From Kordiimonas sediminis (GTDB lineage: Bacteria > Pseudomonadota > Alphaproteobacteria > Sphingomonadales > Kordiimonadaceae), in contig NZ_BNCI01000001.1 of assembly GCF_014656395.1 (NCBI RefSeq), forward strand, positions 965,893-1,029,892: a stretch of DNA of 64,000 nt. Reading direction: 5' to 3'. Below are positions 1 to 8,505 of this stretch, piece by piece. The position numbers were made by a program, and so were the translations under genes. The notes under the pieces were generated by a model. The model was not told the origin of the DNA. It did no database searches and was given only the letters and a program-made list of their open reading frames with translations. How positions within the stretch are numbered: position 1 is the first letter of the stretch; each line of letters opens with the position of its first letter.

Positions 1-6
1 GATTTA

Positions 7-474
7 ATGGGTCAAAAGCCAGAATATCTGCATGCAACAGCCGTGTCTGTGCGCGGCGCAGGGGTGCTGCTGACAGGGCCGTCCGGCAGCGGGAAGTCAG
101 ATTTGGCCGTGCGGTTAATTGATCGGGGCGCGCTGCTGATTAGTGACGATCAGTGTCTTTTGGTGCGCGGCGACAGCGATGAGGACCGTTTAATTCTGCG
201 GGCACCAGATAGGCTTGTGGGTAAAATTGAAGTCCGGGGAATAGGAATTCTTGATTTTCCTGTCACGCGGGATGTGCCCTTATGGCTCCATGTGGTGCTG
301 GATCCGGCCGACCCGCCAGAGCGCTTACCGTCCAAGCGTTTTGTCCGGTTGGGCGGGGTGGATGTTCCTTCGGTCCATATTTCCCCGTTTGAGGCATCCG
401 CACCGATTAAAGTCGAATTGGTGGTGAAATGCCTTGCAAATGAATGCCGAGCTGTAGCAACCTTTCTTGACTGA
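7..474 (+). CDS. hprK: HPr kinase/phosphorylase, short alphaproteobacterial form
   Basis: Cytoplasmic enzyme that phosphorylates, and can dephosphorylate, the regulatory serine of HPr. The P-loop GPSGSGKS is at residues 24-31, followed by SDDQ (46-49) and the HprK-type stretch KIEVRGIGILDF near residue 75. At 155 aa it holds only the kinase domain; Gram-positive HprK is about twice as long, while alphaproteobacterial versions are of this size. The frame is open to the window edge, so ATG 7 is the first visible start but not proven. It is followed by rapZ, EIIA and HPr, its expected substrate. In other alphaproteobacteria the ChvG/ChvI two-component genes lie just upstream, which would be outside this window. 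Confidence 0.93.
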   Translation: MGQKPEYLHATAVSVRGAGVLLTGPSGSGKSDLAVRLIDRGALLISDDQCLLVRGDSDEDRLILRAPDRLVGKIEVRGIGILDFPVTRDVPLWLHVVLDPADPPERLPSKRFVRLGGVDVPSVHISPFEASAPIKVELVVKCLANECRAVATFLD

Positions 475-551
475 TTGGGGGGGTGCCGGCAGCCCAGCAT
501 GAAAGCTTGGCTGGTGGCAAGAAATGAAGCAGGTTGGTGCGGGGAATATAT

Positions 552-1466
552 ATGGGCGATACCGTCGGCCAGAAATCAGCAGATAAAAGAAATATTGTTA
601 TCGTGACAGGTTTGTCCGGGGCTGGAAAATCTGCGGCGCTGAATGCGCTGGAGGATATCGGCTATCAGACCGTCGACAATCTTCCGCTTACTATGGTTGG
701 GCAGCTACTGGCTGAAACCGGGCCGGATATGCAGGTGGGCGGCAAGGTACGTCCGTTGGCGATCGGACTTGATAGTCGGACGCTGTATTTTTCACCACAA
801 GAGCTGCGAACTATCCGGGACCAGCTGAATGCAGACCCTGATATTGCGCTGCACGTCCTGTTTATGGATGCGTCGACGCGGATTTTGACGGCACGCTTTT
901 CAGAAACACGGCGCCGGCATCCGCTGGCACGTAATCAGCAGCTTTCGTCCGCCATCAAGCAGGAGCGCGAGTTGATGGCAGGGCTTCGTCCTTATGTGGA
1001 CGGGATAATCGATACAAGCGACAGAACAACAGCCGACACAAAACGACTGATATTGGGGCGCTTTACGGCTGATGCGTCTGCGCGGTTGATTGTGACCTTT
1101 ATGTCGTTTGGCTTCTCTAAAGGTGTGCCGCGTGATGCGGATATGGTCATTGATGTACGCTTCCTTAGAAACCCACATTATACACAGGATTTACGGCCAC
1201 TGACGGGGCGCGATAAACGGGTTGCCAACTATGTCCGTGCAGACGAGGGTTTTGAGGAATTCATAGAAAAACTGAAAAATCTTATGGATTTTCTGTTACC
1301 GCGATATATTGATGAAGGTAAGTCCTACCTGACATTGGCTTTTGGATGCACAGGGGGACGCCATAGATCGGTAATGGTCGCAGAGACAATGGCAAGTCAT
1401 CTGTCGGAAGACGGGATGGCGATCAACCTGTTTCATCGGGAATTGCCGGCAGATGAAAGAGTGTAA
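552..1466 (+). CDS. rapZ: RNase adapter / nucleotide-binding protein RapZ
   Basis: P-loop protein of the RapZ (YvcJ) family, 304 aa from ATG 552. The Walker A motif GLSGAGKS is at residues 20-27 and the C-terminal domain carries GCTGGRHRSV, typical of the family. In E. coli RapZ delivers the GlmZ small RNA to RNase E and so controls amino-sugar synthesis; the role in alphaproteobacteria is not settled. In-frame TTG (534) and GTG (537) starts exist, but ATG 552 has GGGGAA about 6 bases upstream and gives the normal N-terminus. It lies between hprK and the EIIA gene, which suggests a link with the regulatory phosphotransfer system. Confidence 0.92.
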   Translation: MGDTVGQKSADKRNIVIVTGLSGAGKSAALNALEDIGYQTVDNLPLTMVGQLLAETGPDMQVGGKVRPLAIGLDSRTLYFSPQELRTIRDQLNADPDIALHVLFMDASTRILTARFSETRRRHPLARNQQLSSAIKQERELMAGLRPYVDGIIDTSDRTTADTKRLILGRFTADASARLIVTFMSFGFSKGVPRDADMVIDVRFLRNPHYTQDLRPLTGRDKRVANYVRADEGFEEFIEKLKNLMDFLLPRYIDEGKSYLTLAFGCTGGRHRSVMVAETMASHLSEDGMAINLFHRELPADERV

Positions 1467-1503
1467 AAGTAAAAAGCTGGTAAGGCTATTATAGGGTGTT
1501 CAG

Positions 1504-1902
1504 ATGATTGGAATGGTACTAGTCACACACGGGCGACTTGCGGAAGAATTTATCGCAGCGACCGAACATGTTGTGGGTGCGCAGTCAAATATGCAGGCCA
1601 TATGTATTGGTCCTGATGACGATATGGAAATTCGACGTCAGGAAATTATGGATGCAGTTGCTTCTGTTGAAGCCGGTGACGGTGTTGTGTTGCTGACAGA
1701 TATGTTTGGGGGAACGCCGTCTAACCTTGCGATCTCGCTGATGGAAAAAGGCAAGGTGGAAGTTATCGCAGGCATTAATCTGCCGATGCTGATCAAGCTT
1801 GCCAGTGTCCGGTCGGAAATGTCTCTTGAAGATGCGGTCGAGGCTGCTCGTGATGCGGGCGTTAAATATATTAATGTTGCCAGCACACTGCTTGGTGCCT
1901 GA
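1504..1902 (+). CDS. PTS EIIA component, mannose family
   Basis: 132-aa EIIA domain of the mannose/fructose family (PF03610). The phospho-accepting histidine is in the N-terminal motif VLVTHGR (His9), and TDMFGGTPSN is the family's substrate-side motif near residue 62. No IIB, IIC or IID domain is attached or nearby, so it is likely regulatory, accepting phosphate from HPr rather than feeding a sugar permease. It is only 7 bases from the HPr gene and downstream of hprK-rapZ, the order known from rhizobia and Brucella (hprK-manX-ptsH). Confidence 0.92.
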   Translation: MIGMVLVTHGRLAEEFIAATEHVVGAQSNMQAICIGPDDDMEIRRQEIMDAVASVEAGDGVVLLTDMFGGTPSNLAISLMEKGKVEVIAGINLPMLIKLASVRSEMSLEDAVEAARDAGVKYINVASTLLGA

Positions 1903-1909
1903 CCATAGT

Positions 1910-2185
1910 ATGAGTTATTTTCAGGAAACGGTGGAAATCGTCAATAAACGTGGTTTGCATGCGCGGGCTTCAGCACGTTTGGCCAGAGAAGCGGGGCAGT
2001 GCGGTGCTGCTCTTTTTATCGAGAAAGACGGCACTAGGGTTACGGCTACGTCCATCATGGGGCTGATGATGCTGGGTGCTGCCAAAGGTGACAGCATCAC
2101 CGTCATTGCAGACGGCGAGTCTGCTGACGAGGCTGGTCAGATTATTGTGGATCTTGTTCGGGACCGGTTTGGAGAAGACGAGTAA
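1910..2185 (+). CDS. ptsH: HPr phosphocarrier protein
   Basis: 91-aa HPr. ATG 1910 is chosen because it gives the family N-terminus MSYFQETVEI; a longer frame open from 1799 overlaps the EIIA gene and is not needed. The active-site motif NKRGLHARAS has His17 as the EI/EIIA phosphorylation site, and TSIMGLMML holds the regulatory Ser48, the expected target of HprK. Having both sites fits a nitrogen- or energy-responsive regulatory PTS. The gene for enzyme I is not in the window. Confidence 0.93.
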   Translation: MSYFQETVEIVNKRGLHARASARLAREAGQCGAALFIEKDGTRVTATSIMGLMMLGAAKGDSITVIADGESADEAGQIIVDLVRDRFGEDE

Positions 2186-2196
2186 AACAATACACT

Positions 2197-2210
2197 TAAT
2201 ACATGTATTA
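2197..2210. repeat. 14-bp perfect palindrome upstream of ahcY
   Basis: TAATACATGTATTA is its own reverse complement. It lies 11 bases after the HPr stop codon in the 104-bp gap before ahcY. It has no T-tract, so an operator is more likely than a terminator. A second 14-bp palindrome starts 2 bases downstream. Confidence 0.6.
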
Positions 2211-2211
2211 T

Positions 2212-2225
2212 TCTTTATATAAAGA
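2212..2225. repeat. Second 14-bp perfect palindrome upstream of ahcY
   Basis: TCTTTATATAAAGA is its own reverse complement. Its right half AAAGAT (2221-2226) also pairs with ATCTTT (2233-2238), forming a third overlapping dyad. Adjacent dyads just ahead of a SAM-cycle operon suggest binding of a dimeric repressor. The SahR family (ArsR type) is a known ahcY regulator in Proteobacteria, but I cannot match its motif from memory. Confidence 0.6.
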
Positions 2226-2289
2226 TTTCTTTATCTTTTGACTTTGACCTGCTATAAGGGCCCCAACAAATTCCAACATGGAGGCTATT

Positions 2290-3576
2290 GTGGCTGATTA
2301 TAAAATTGCAGATATTTCGCTCGCGGACTGGGGTCGTAAGGAAATCACCATTGCAGAAACCGAAATGCCGGGTCTAATGGCTCTGCGTGAGGAGTATGGT
2401 GCATCAAAACCCCTTAAGGGCGCCCGTATCGCTGGCTGCCTGCACATGACAATTCAGACAGCTGTGTTGATCGAAACGCTGACCGCGCTTGGCGCCGAGG
2501 TACGTTGGTCCAGCTGTAACATTTTCTCAACTCAGGATCATGCGGCGGCCGCAATGGCAGCGGCGGGCATTCCTGTTTTTGCCTGGAAGGGTGAAACGGA
2601 AGAAGAGGCTGAGTGGTGCATTCATCAGACGATCAAGGGCCCGGACGGCTGGGTTCCTAATATGATTCTGGATGATGGTGGTGATTTGACTGTTATCATG
2701 CACAATGATTATCCGGACCTGATGAAAGACGTAAAAGGTATTTCAGAAGAAACAACAACGGGTGTTCTGCGTCTTTATGAAATGGCGAAAGAAGGCCGCC
2801 TTGCCGTGCCTGCGATCAACGTCAATGACAGTGTGACCAAATCTAAATTTGATAACCTGTATGGTTGCCGGGAAAGTCTGGTTGACGGTATCAAACGTGC
2901 CACAGACGTTATGATTGCCGGCAAAGTAGCCGTGGTTGCCGGGTACGGTGATGTTGGTAAAGGCAGCGCGGAAAGCCTGCGCAGCCAGGGTGCCCGTGTT
3001 ATGGTCACGGAAATTGATCCGATTTGTGCGCTGCAGGCTGCGATGGAGGGTTATGAAGTCGTCACCATGGATGATGCTGCCAAGCTTGGTGATATTTTTG
3101 TGACCACAACAGGCAATGTTGACATCATTACCCTGGACCATATGCGTGATATGAAAGATCGCGCGATTGTTTGTAACATTGGTCATTTTGATAGTGAGAT
3201 CCAGATTGCGTCGCTTTCAAACTATGCCTGGGAAGAAGTAAAGCCGCAGGTGGATGAAGTTGTGTTCCCTGACGGCAAGCGTTTGATCATTCTTGCTAAA
3301 GGGCGTCTTGTTAATCTGGGATGTGCCACCGGTCATCCATCATTTGTGATGTCTGCAAGCTTTACCAATCAGGTTCTGGCCCAGATCGAGCTGTGGGAAA
3401 ATTATGCGAACTATAACAAGGATGTCTATGTTCTGCCGAAACACCTTGATGAAAAGGTGGCAGAACTGCATCTGGCGAAATTGGGTGTAAACTTGACCAA
3501 GCTGACAGAAAAGCAGGCAAAATACATTGGTGTTGATGTTGCAGGACCCTTCAAGCCTGATCATTATCGTTACTAG
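2290..3576 (+). CDS. ahcY: Adenosylhomocysteinase (SAH hydrolase)
   Basis: NAD-dependent enzyme that splits S-adenosylhomocysteine into adenosine and homocysteine, clearing the product inhibitor of methyltransferases. [11 protein letters not shown] is the NAD-binding glycine motif, and the C-terminus ending in KPDHYRY is characteristic. Start: GTG 2290 has an ideal GGAGG (2280-2284) five bases upstream and gives MADYKIAD; the in-frame ATG 2278 would include that ribosome site and is less likely. 428 aa, usual for the short bacterial form. metK follows 9 bases later, so two steps of the SAM cycle are co-transcribed. Confidence 0.96.
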   Translation: MADYKIADISLADWGRKEITIAETEMPGLMALREEYGASKPLKGARIAGCLHMTIQTAVLIETLTALGAEVRWSSCNIFSTQDHAAAAMAAAGIPVFAWKGETEEEAEWCIHQTIKGPDGWVPNMILDDGGDLTVIMHNDYPDLMKDVKGISEETTTGVLRLYEMAKEGRLAVPAINVNDSVTKSKFDNLYGCRESLVDGIKRATDVMIAGKVAVVAGYGDVGKGSAESLRSQGARVMVTEIDPICALQAAMEGYEVVTMDDAAKLGDIFVTTTGNVDIITLDHMRDMKDRAIVCNIGHFDSEIQIASLSNYAWEEVKPQVDEVVFPDGKRLIILAKGRLVNLGCATGHPSFVMSASFTNQVLAQIELWENYANYNKDVYVLPKHLDEKVAELHLAKLGVNLTKLTEKQAKYIGVDVAGPFKPDHYRY

Positions 3577-3585
3577 GAGGTTCTG

Positions 3586-4755
3586 ATGAAAGAATATCTA
3601 TTCACCAGCGAATCGGTGTCTGAGGGGCATCCGGATAAGGTTGCGGACAGAATCTCTGACGAGATTGTTGATCTGTATCTTGGTGCTGACCCGGAAGCAC
3701 GGGTAGCGGCAGAAACCCTGGTCACCACAAACCGTATTATCATTGCGGGTGAGGTGCGCGGGCCCGAGACTATCACCACGGACGATATCGAGCGGGTTGC
3801 CCGGAATGCGGTGAAGGAAATTGGCTACGAGCAAGAAGGCTTTCACTGGAAAGAGTCGGCGTTTGAATGCTACCTGCACGAACAAAGTGCGCATATCGCG
3901 CAGGGTGTTGATGCATCAGGCAACAAGGACGAAGGTGCAGGCGATCAAGGCATTATGTTTGGGTATGCCTGTGATGAAACCGAAAATCTGATGCCTGCTC
4001 CCATTGATTTCTCACACCGAATTCTGCGCTCTTTGGCGGACGCACGCCACTCTGGTGAATCGCCCTGTCTGGAGCCTGACAGCAAAAGCCAGGTGACGCT
4101 GAAATATGTGGATGGTCGCCCGGTCGGTGCAACAAGCGTTGTTGTGTCCACCCAGCATACCGAAGGAACGTCGCAAGACGACCTGCGCGAGCTGGTTCGG
4201 AAACATGTGACCGGTGTCCTGCCGGATGGCTGGATGTGTCCGGAAGACGAGTTTTATGTCAATCCGACAGGAAATTTTGTCATTGGTGGACCTGACGGCG
4301 ATGCGGGTTTGACGGGCCGCAAGATTATTGTGGACACGTACGGCGGTGCAGCCCCCCACGGTGGCGGTGCATTCTCCGGTAAAGACCCGACCAAGGTTGA
4401 TCGGTCTGCCGCCTATATTTCACGGTATCTGGCAAAGAATGTTGTCGCTGCCGGCTTGACCAGCAATTGCACCATCCAGCTGTCTTATGCGATTGGTATC
4501 TCTAAGCCCTTGTCGGTGTATGTGGATATGTGGGGCAATACAGAGGTTGATCCTGTGCGGGTTTCAAAAGTACTGCAGGAACTGGTTGATCTGTCGCCTC
4601 GCGGTATTCGGGAACATCTTGGCCTGAACAAGCCGATCTATGCACGTACTGCAGCCTACGGCCATTTTGGCCGGACACCGGATGCGGATGGTGGTTTTGC
4701 ATGGGAACGCACGGACCTCGTTGAAACGCTGAAATCAGAATTCGGCAATAAATAA
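3586..4755 (+). CDS. metK: S-adenosylmethionine synthetase
   Basis: Makes S-adenosylmethionine from methionine and ATP in the cytoplasm. Visible motifs are [12 protein letters not shown] at the N-terminus, [12 protein letters not shown] (ATP) and [16 protein letters not shown] (P-loop region). 389 aa is full length. The ribosome site AGGAGG overlaps the ahcY stop codon, so the two genes form a translationally close pair. A 78-base gap without a clear terminator separates it from divL. Confidence 0.97.
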   Translation: MKEYLFTSESVSEGHPDKVADRISDEIVDLYLGADPEARVAAETLVTTNRIIIAGEVRGPETITTDDIERVARNAVKEIGYEQEGFHWKESAFECYLHEQSAHIAQGVDASGNKDEGAGDQGIMFGYACDETENLMPAPIDFSHRILRSLADARHSGESPCLEPDSKSQVTLKYVDGRPVGATSVVVSTQHTEGTSQDDLRELVRKHVTGVLPDGWMCPEDEFYVNPTGNFVIGGPDGDAGLTGRKIIVDTYGGAAPHGGGAFSGKDPTKVDRSAAYISRYLAKNVVAAGLTSNCTIQLSYAIGISKPLSVYVDMWGNTEVDPVRVSKVLQELVDLSPRGIREHLGLNKPIYARTAAYGHFGRTPDADGGFAWERTDLVETLKSEFGNK

Positions 4756-4833
4756 ACTATCCTGCACATATCTGACTTGTGAGCAGGAAATGCACGCGCT
4801 AGTCTAGCCGCAACAAGGGAGACCTTTTGGGGC

Positions 4834-7215
4834 ATGAACTGGCGCGTTTTTTTTGATGTAGGGGCAGCATATCTGGTGCCGGCGGCTATTGTTGCCTGGG
4901 TACTGGTGACATTCTATGCGCTCTGGCGTGTCGGCAAAATTACGGACCGTGCCAGGTCCCTTGAATCCATGACAGGTTTTTTGGAGGCGATGATCCGGTC
5001 CGATCACCGCTTGCCAATCTGGGTCTGGCGGTCAGGTGCCGTCCAACTTGGTGACAGTGTCATGGCGGTTTTAAGTCTGCAAAAACGGCCAGAGGTTCTG
5101 ACAGATCTTTTCCCCGGCGACGAGGGCATTGGGGGGCTGCCTGTTACTGTTGTAGAGGATATCGAGGCTGAACTTCGCGGGGAGAAATCCACCGAAGGCG
5201 CGATCGTTGCAGAAATTCCAGGAACAGACGAAAAAATCCTGATTGATCACCAGCATTTGATTCCCTTATCGGACCAGTGGCCGGTTTCTGTCGTCTGGAT
5301 TGAAGAGGCTGCAGGCCTTGGGCTTGCACAGCTTGCCGCCGGTACGGCCCGCGCAAGCTACAGGTCCATGGATTACAGACTGAATGAATTGGCTGCCGCC
5401 ATTGACGGGATGCCGTTCCCTGTATGGATACGGGATAAGTCATTGCGTTTGGTGAATGTTAACGCGGCCTATGTTAAGGCGGTGGACTGTAAAAATGCGG
5501 GGATGGTCGTTGAAAGCGAGACGGAATTATTTGAACGTCGTCCGCTTCGTGCGCCGATGCAAGCGCTTGAAACAGATCAAGCTGTCAGAGAACGTCAGTA
5601 TGCCGTCGTCGACGGACAGCGCCGCGCTTTTAATGTCACGCACGTTGTTGTCGGCAAGGAAGATCATGTTCTGGGGGTTGCTGTTGATGTCACCGGTGAA
5701 GAAGAAGCCTTATCAGAGCTTGCCCGTGTTCTTGATTCCCAGTCCGAGACCCTAAACCGTCTGCGGAGCCCGGTAGCGATCTTTGGGCCAGGCAAAACAC
5801 TGCGGTTCTACAATAGTGCTTTTTCAAGGCTAACCCATCTTTCCGAGGATATATTGTCTGACGAGATATCCCACAGCGAACTGCTGGAGTTGATGCGGGA
5901 ACACAGACGCTTGCCCGAGCAGGTTGATTTCAAAACCTGGAAAGAAAATGTGCTCAGGCAATATACCGCCTTATTGGAGCCGTTTGAGGAAATGTGGCAT
6001 TTGCCGGACGGGACGACCCACAGGGTTGTTACTCAGCCGCACCCTCTAGGTGGTCTGTTGATTCTGTTTGAGGATGTCACCGATAATCTGGCGCTGGAAC
6101 GGTCTTATAATACGCTCGTTGAGGTGCAGCGGGAAACGCTGGAAAACATGCGCGAAGGCATTGCCGTGTTTGGCTCTGACAGTCGGTTAAAGCTTTATAA
6201 TCCTGCCTTTGTCGATATCTGGCGTCTTCATGCAGATATGCTGAAAGAGGAGCCGCATCTTGGGGAATTGATCGCCTTGATCAAGGAAAAACCGGGTCAG
6301 GCCAGGGAAGAGGGGGCGCAGTCATTTCAGGGTAACCTTCCCGTGTGGATGTCTGAACGTAAGTCCCGCACAGGAAGCTGGGTTCGCGACGATGCCCGGG
6401 TGATTGACTTTGCTATCGTGCCACTGCCTGACGGTGGTATGATGCTGACCCAGCATGACGTCACTGAACGCTATCAGGTGGAACAGGCTCTCAGAGAACG
6501 GTCTTATGCGCTGGAAGCTGCCGACCGGTTAAAGAGCGAATTTATCACCAATATGTCTTATGAACTGCGGACGCCGCTGAACACCATCATTGGTTTCGGT
6601 GAAATGCTGGATCACAAAATTGGCGGTCCGTTGACAGATAAGCAGTCTGAACAGGTTGGGTCTATTTTGTCGGCTGCCAGTGAACTGAAAGATATGATTT
6701 CAGACGTGCTGGACCTTGCGGTTATCGAAGCCGGGGAGATGGATATAGACCGGGTTCCGGTTGATCTGCTGTCCCTGATGGATGCGGCGTGTGCAAAAAT
6801 GACGGACAGGGCGCAGGTTAAATCTGTTGTCCTGGAAGCAAGCGCCGAAGATGCGCCGATTTCTGTTATCGGGGACCCGAAGCGTCTACGCCAGGTAGTG
6901 GTGAATATGATTTCCATTGCACTTGCCTATGCACAGGTGGGAAGTACGCTGAAAGTGATTGCCGATAAGCGTGAAGGCTGGACTGCTCTGACTGTTTCTG
7001 TTGATACAGTAAGTCAATCTGAACATGACAGAGACAGAACCATAGCGGATATAGAGCGTGGTGCCCGTTTAAGTGGTCGCCGGTCTGCCGGACTTGATCT
7101 GACACTGGTTAAGAGCATCACGGAATTGCATGACGGCATCTTTGAGCTAACGGGTTTCGGTGACTGCGGCATAACCATAAGTTGCCTACTACCTGATGTA
7201 CCGAAAGGCACGTAA
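4834..7215 (+). CDS. divL: DivL-like tyrosine pseudo-histidine kinase with PAS domains
   Basis: 793-aa membrane-anchored sensor-kinase homologue. It has one N-terminal transmembrane helix (about residues 11-31), then three PAS-like segments (about 180-290, 305-410 and 430-540), a dimerisation helix and an ATPase-like domain. In the H-box the phospho-accepting histidine is replaced by Tyr576 (MSYELRTPLN). This is the hallmark of Caulobacter DivL (Tyr550), an essential cell-cycle protein that modulates the CckA kinase. The ATP domain is degenerate: the usual DxGxG box is not found, and the GLGL box reads GLDL. I infer a signalling scaffold rather than a kinase. The neighbouring tsaE gene starts 13 bases later. 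Confidence 0.85.
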   Translation: MNWRVFFDVGAAYLVPAAIVAWVLVTFYALWRVGKITDRARSLESMTGFLEAMIRSDHRLPIWVWRSGAVQLGDSVMAVLSLQKRPEVLTDLFPGDEGIGGLPVTVVEDIEAELRGEKSTEGAIVAEIPGTDEKILIDHQHLIPLSDQWPVSVVWIEEAAGLGLAQLAAGTARASYRSMDYRLNELAAAIDGMPFPVWIRDKSLRLVNVNAAYVKAVDCKNAGMVVESETELFERRPLRAPMQALETDQAVRERQYAVVDGQRRAFNVTHVVVGKEDHVLGVAVDVTGEEEALSELARVLDSQSETLNRLRSPVAIFGPGKTLRFYNSAFSRLTHLSEDILSDEISHSELLELMREHRRLPEQVDFKTWKENVLRQYTALLEPFEEMWHLPDGTTHRVVTQPHPLGGLLILFEDVTDNLALERSYNTLVEVQRETLENMREGIAVFGSDSRLKLYNPAFVDIWRLHADMLKEEPHLGELIALIKEKPGQAREEGAQSFQGNLPVWMSERKSRTGSWVRDDARVIDFAIVPLPDGGMMLTQHDVTERYQVEQALRERSYALEAADRLKSEFITNMSYELRTPLNTIIGFGEMLDHKIGGPLTDKQSEQVGSILSAASELKDMISDVLDLAVIEAGEMDIDRVPVDLLSLMDAACAKMTDRAQVKSVVLEASAEDAPISVIGDPKRLRQVVVNMISIALAYAQVGSTLKVIADKREGWTALTVSVDTVSQSEHDRDRTIADIERGARLSGRRSAGLDLTLVKSITELHDGIFELTGFGDCGITISCLLPDVPKGT

Positions 7216-7228
7216 GCAGGACCCCATT

Positions 7229-7708
7229 ATGGCCCATGACGAAATTGTAGCATGTGAAAATTTAACCGAGCGCGACATGACGGCGATTGCCGCCCAGTTA
7301 GCACAGTATGTCCGTGCGGGGGATATGGTGCTGTTGTCAGGTGACCTTGGTATGGGAAAGAGTACTTTTGCCCGGGCCTTGATCAGGGCACTCCTTGATG
7401 ACCCTGGAGCAGACGTACCCAGTCCTACTTTTACGATCGTGCAGTCCTATCCTCTCGAAGATGGGACAGAGATCTGGCATACAGACCTGTACCGCCTTTC
7501 AGGGCCGGAGGATGTCTATGACCTTGGATTTGACGACGTTTTGGACGATACCCTGTTTTTAGTGGAATGGCCGGACCGTCTTCCTGAGGATATGCAGGAC
7601 ACAGCGCTTCAGATACGCTTTTCTGCGCCGACACCTGATGACAGAACAGTGTCTTTTTGTGGGAATGCTGACTGGCAGGAACGCCTGCGGGGAGCGTCTC
7701 TTTCGTGA
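7229..7708 (+). CDS. tsaE: tRNA threonylcarbamoyladenosine biosynthesis ATPase TsaE
   Basis: 159-aa P-loop ATPase needed to make t6A at position 37 of ANN-decoding tRNAs, working with TsaB and TsaD in the cytoplasm. Walker A is GDLGMGKST at residues 38-46; SPTFTIVQSY and HTDLYRL are family motifs. ATG 7229 is preferred over an in-frame ATG at 7196 inside divL because GCAGGA precedes it and the protein has the normal length. The stop codon overlaps the GTG of murU. Confidence 0.93.
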   Translation: MAHDEIVACENLTERDMTAIAAQLAQYVRAGDMVLLSGDLGMGKSTFARALIRALLDDPGADVPSPTFTIVQSYPLEDGTEIWHTDLYRLSGPEDVYDLGFDDVLDDTLFLVEWPDRLPEDMQDTALQIRFSAPTPDDRTVSFCGNADWQERLRGASLS

Positions 7709-8505
7709 TAGATATACCTCAAAAAGCAATGGTGCTGGCGGCGGGCAAGGGTACCCGTATGGGCGACTTGTCATTAAGAACTCCCAAACCTCTTGTGTCA
7801 GTTGCCGGGCGTAGTCTTCTGGACCGGATACTGGATCATCTGGCACCACACGGCATTCATGCGATTGTTAATGTGCACCATCTTGCCGACCAGATTGAAG
7901 CGCATTTACAGGCGCATATTGGGCGCGGTGCAGCAACGGTATCTGACGAACGTGCCGCGCTTCTGGAAACCGGGGGCGGGGTGAAAAAGGCTCTCCCGCA
8001 TTTGGGGACGGGGCCATTTTACGTGATAAACAGCGATGCACTGTGGTGTGACGCAAGTCCAGAGGGCGGTGCCCTTAGCCGTTTGGGAAAAGCGTTTGAC
8101 CCTGCAACGATGGATGTACTGCTGTTGCTGGTACCTACAGAGAAGGCAACTGGCTATGACGGGGCGGGGGATTTCTTCCCCTCAGTAGACTTTCAGGAGC
8201 CAGATGACACACGCACGCTTTCTTTTCACGGGGAAAGACCTTCTGCGCCCTTTATGTACGGCGGCATAATGATCACACATCCGGGCATGTACAGAGATCA
8301 GCCCGCCGGAGCCTGGTCCAATATCGAGATATTCAGACAAGCCAGCAAACAAGGTAGATTGTTTGGCCTTGTGCATACCGGACACTGGATGCATGTGGGA
8401 ACCCAGGAAGGGATACAGTCTGCGGAATATATCCTGCAACAGCTAGAGGAAAAGATCCTGCCATCAGATGTAGCCCGTCTCGCCTCAGCGGAACAAAAGA
8501 CATGA
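7705..8505 (+). CDS. murU: MurNAc-1-phosphate uridylyltransferase-like nucleotidyltransferase
   Basis: 266-aa sugar-phosphate nucleotidyltransferase. The N-terminal motif AAGKGTRMGDLSLRTPKP is the NTP-binding signature. The family makes UDP-MurNAc from recycled MurNAc-1-phosphate, bypassing the fosfomycin-sensitive MurA route. Translation starts at GTG 7705, overlapping the tsaE stop. In many alphaproteobacteria the kinase AmgK lies between tsaE and murU; here it is missing. The assignment to MurU rather than another nucleotidyltransferase rests on family resemblance and on the tsaE/addB context. Confidence 0.8.
   Translation: MIDIPQKAMVLAAGKGTRMGDLSLRTPKPLVSVAGRSLLDRILDHLAPHGIHAIVNVHHLADQIEAHLQAHIGRGAATVSDERAALLETGGGVKKALPHLGTGPFYVINSDALWCDASPEGGALSRLGKAFDPATMDVLLLLVPTEKATGYDGAGDFFPSVDFQEPDDTRTLSFHGERPSAPFMYGGIMITHPGMYRDQPAGAWSNIEIFRQASKQGRLFGLVHTGHWMHVGTQEGIQSAEYILQQLEEKILPSDVARLASAEQKT

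Noticed and set aside
2186-2277. SAM/SAH riboswitch upstream of ahcY
   Set aside because: The gap is only about 100 bases, AT-rich and made of short palindromes; I see no conserved riboswitch core.
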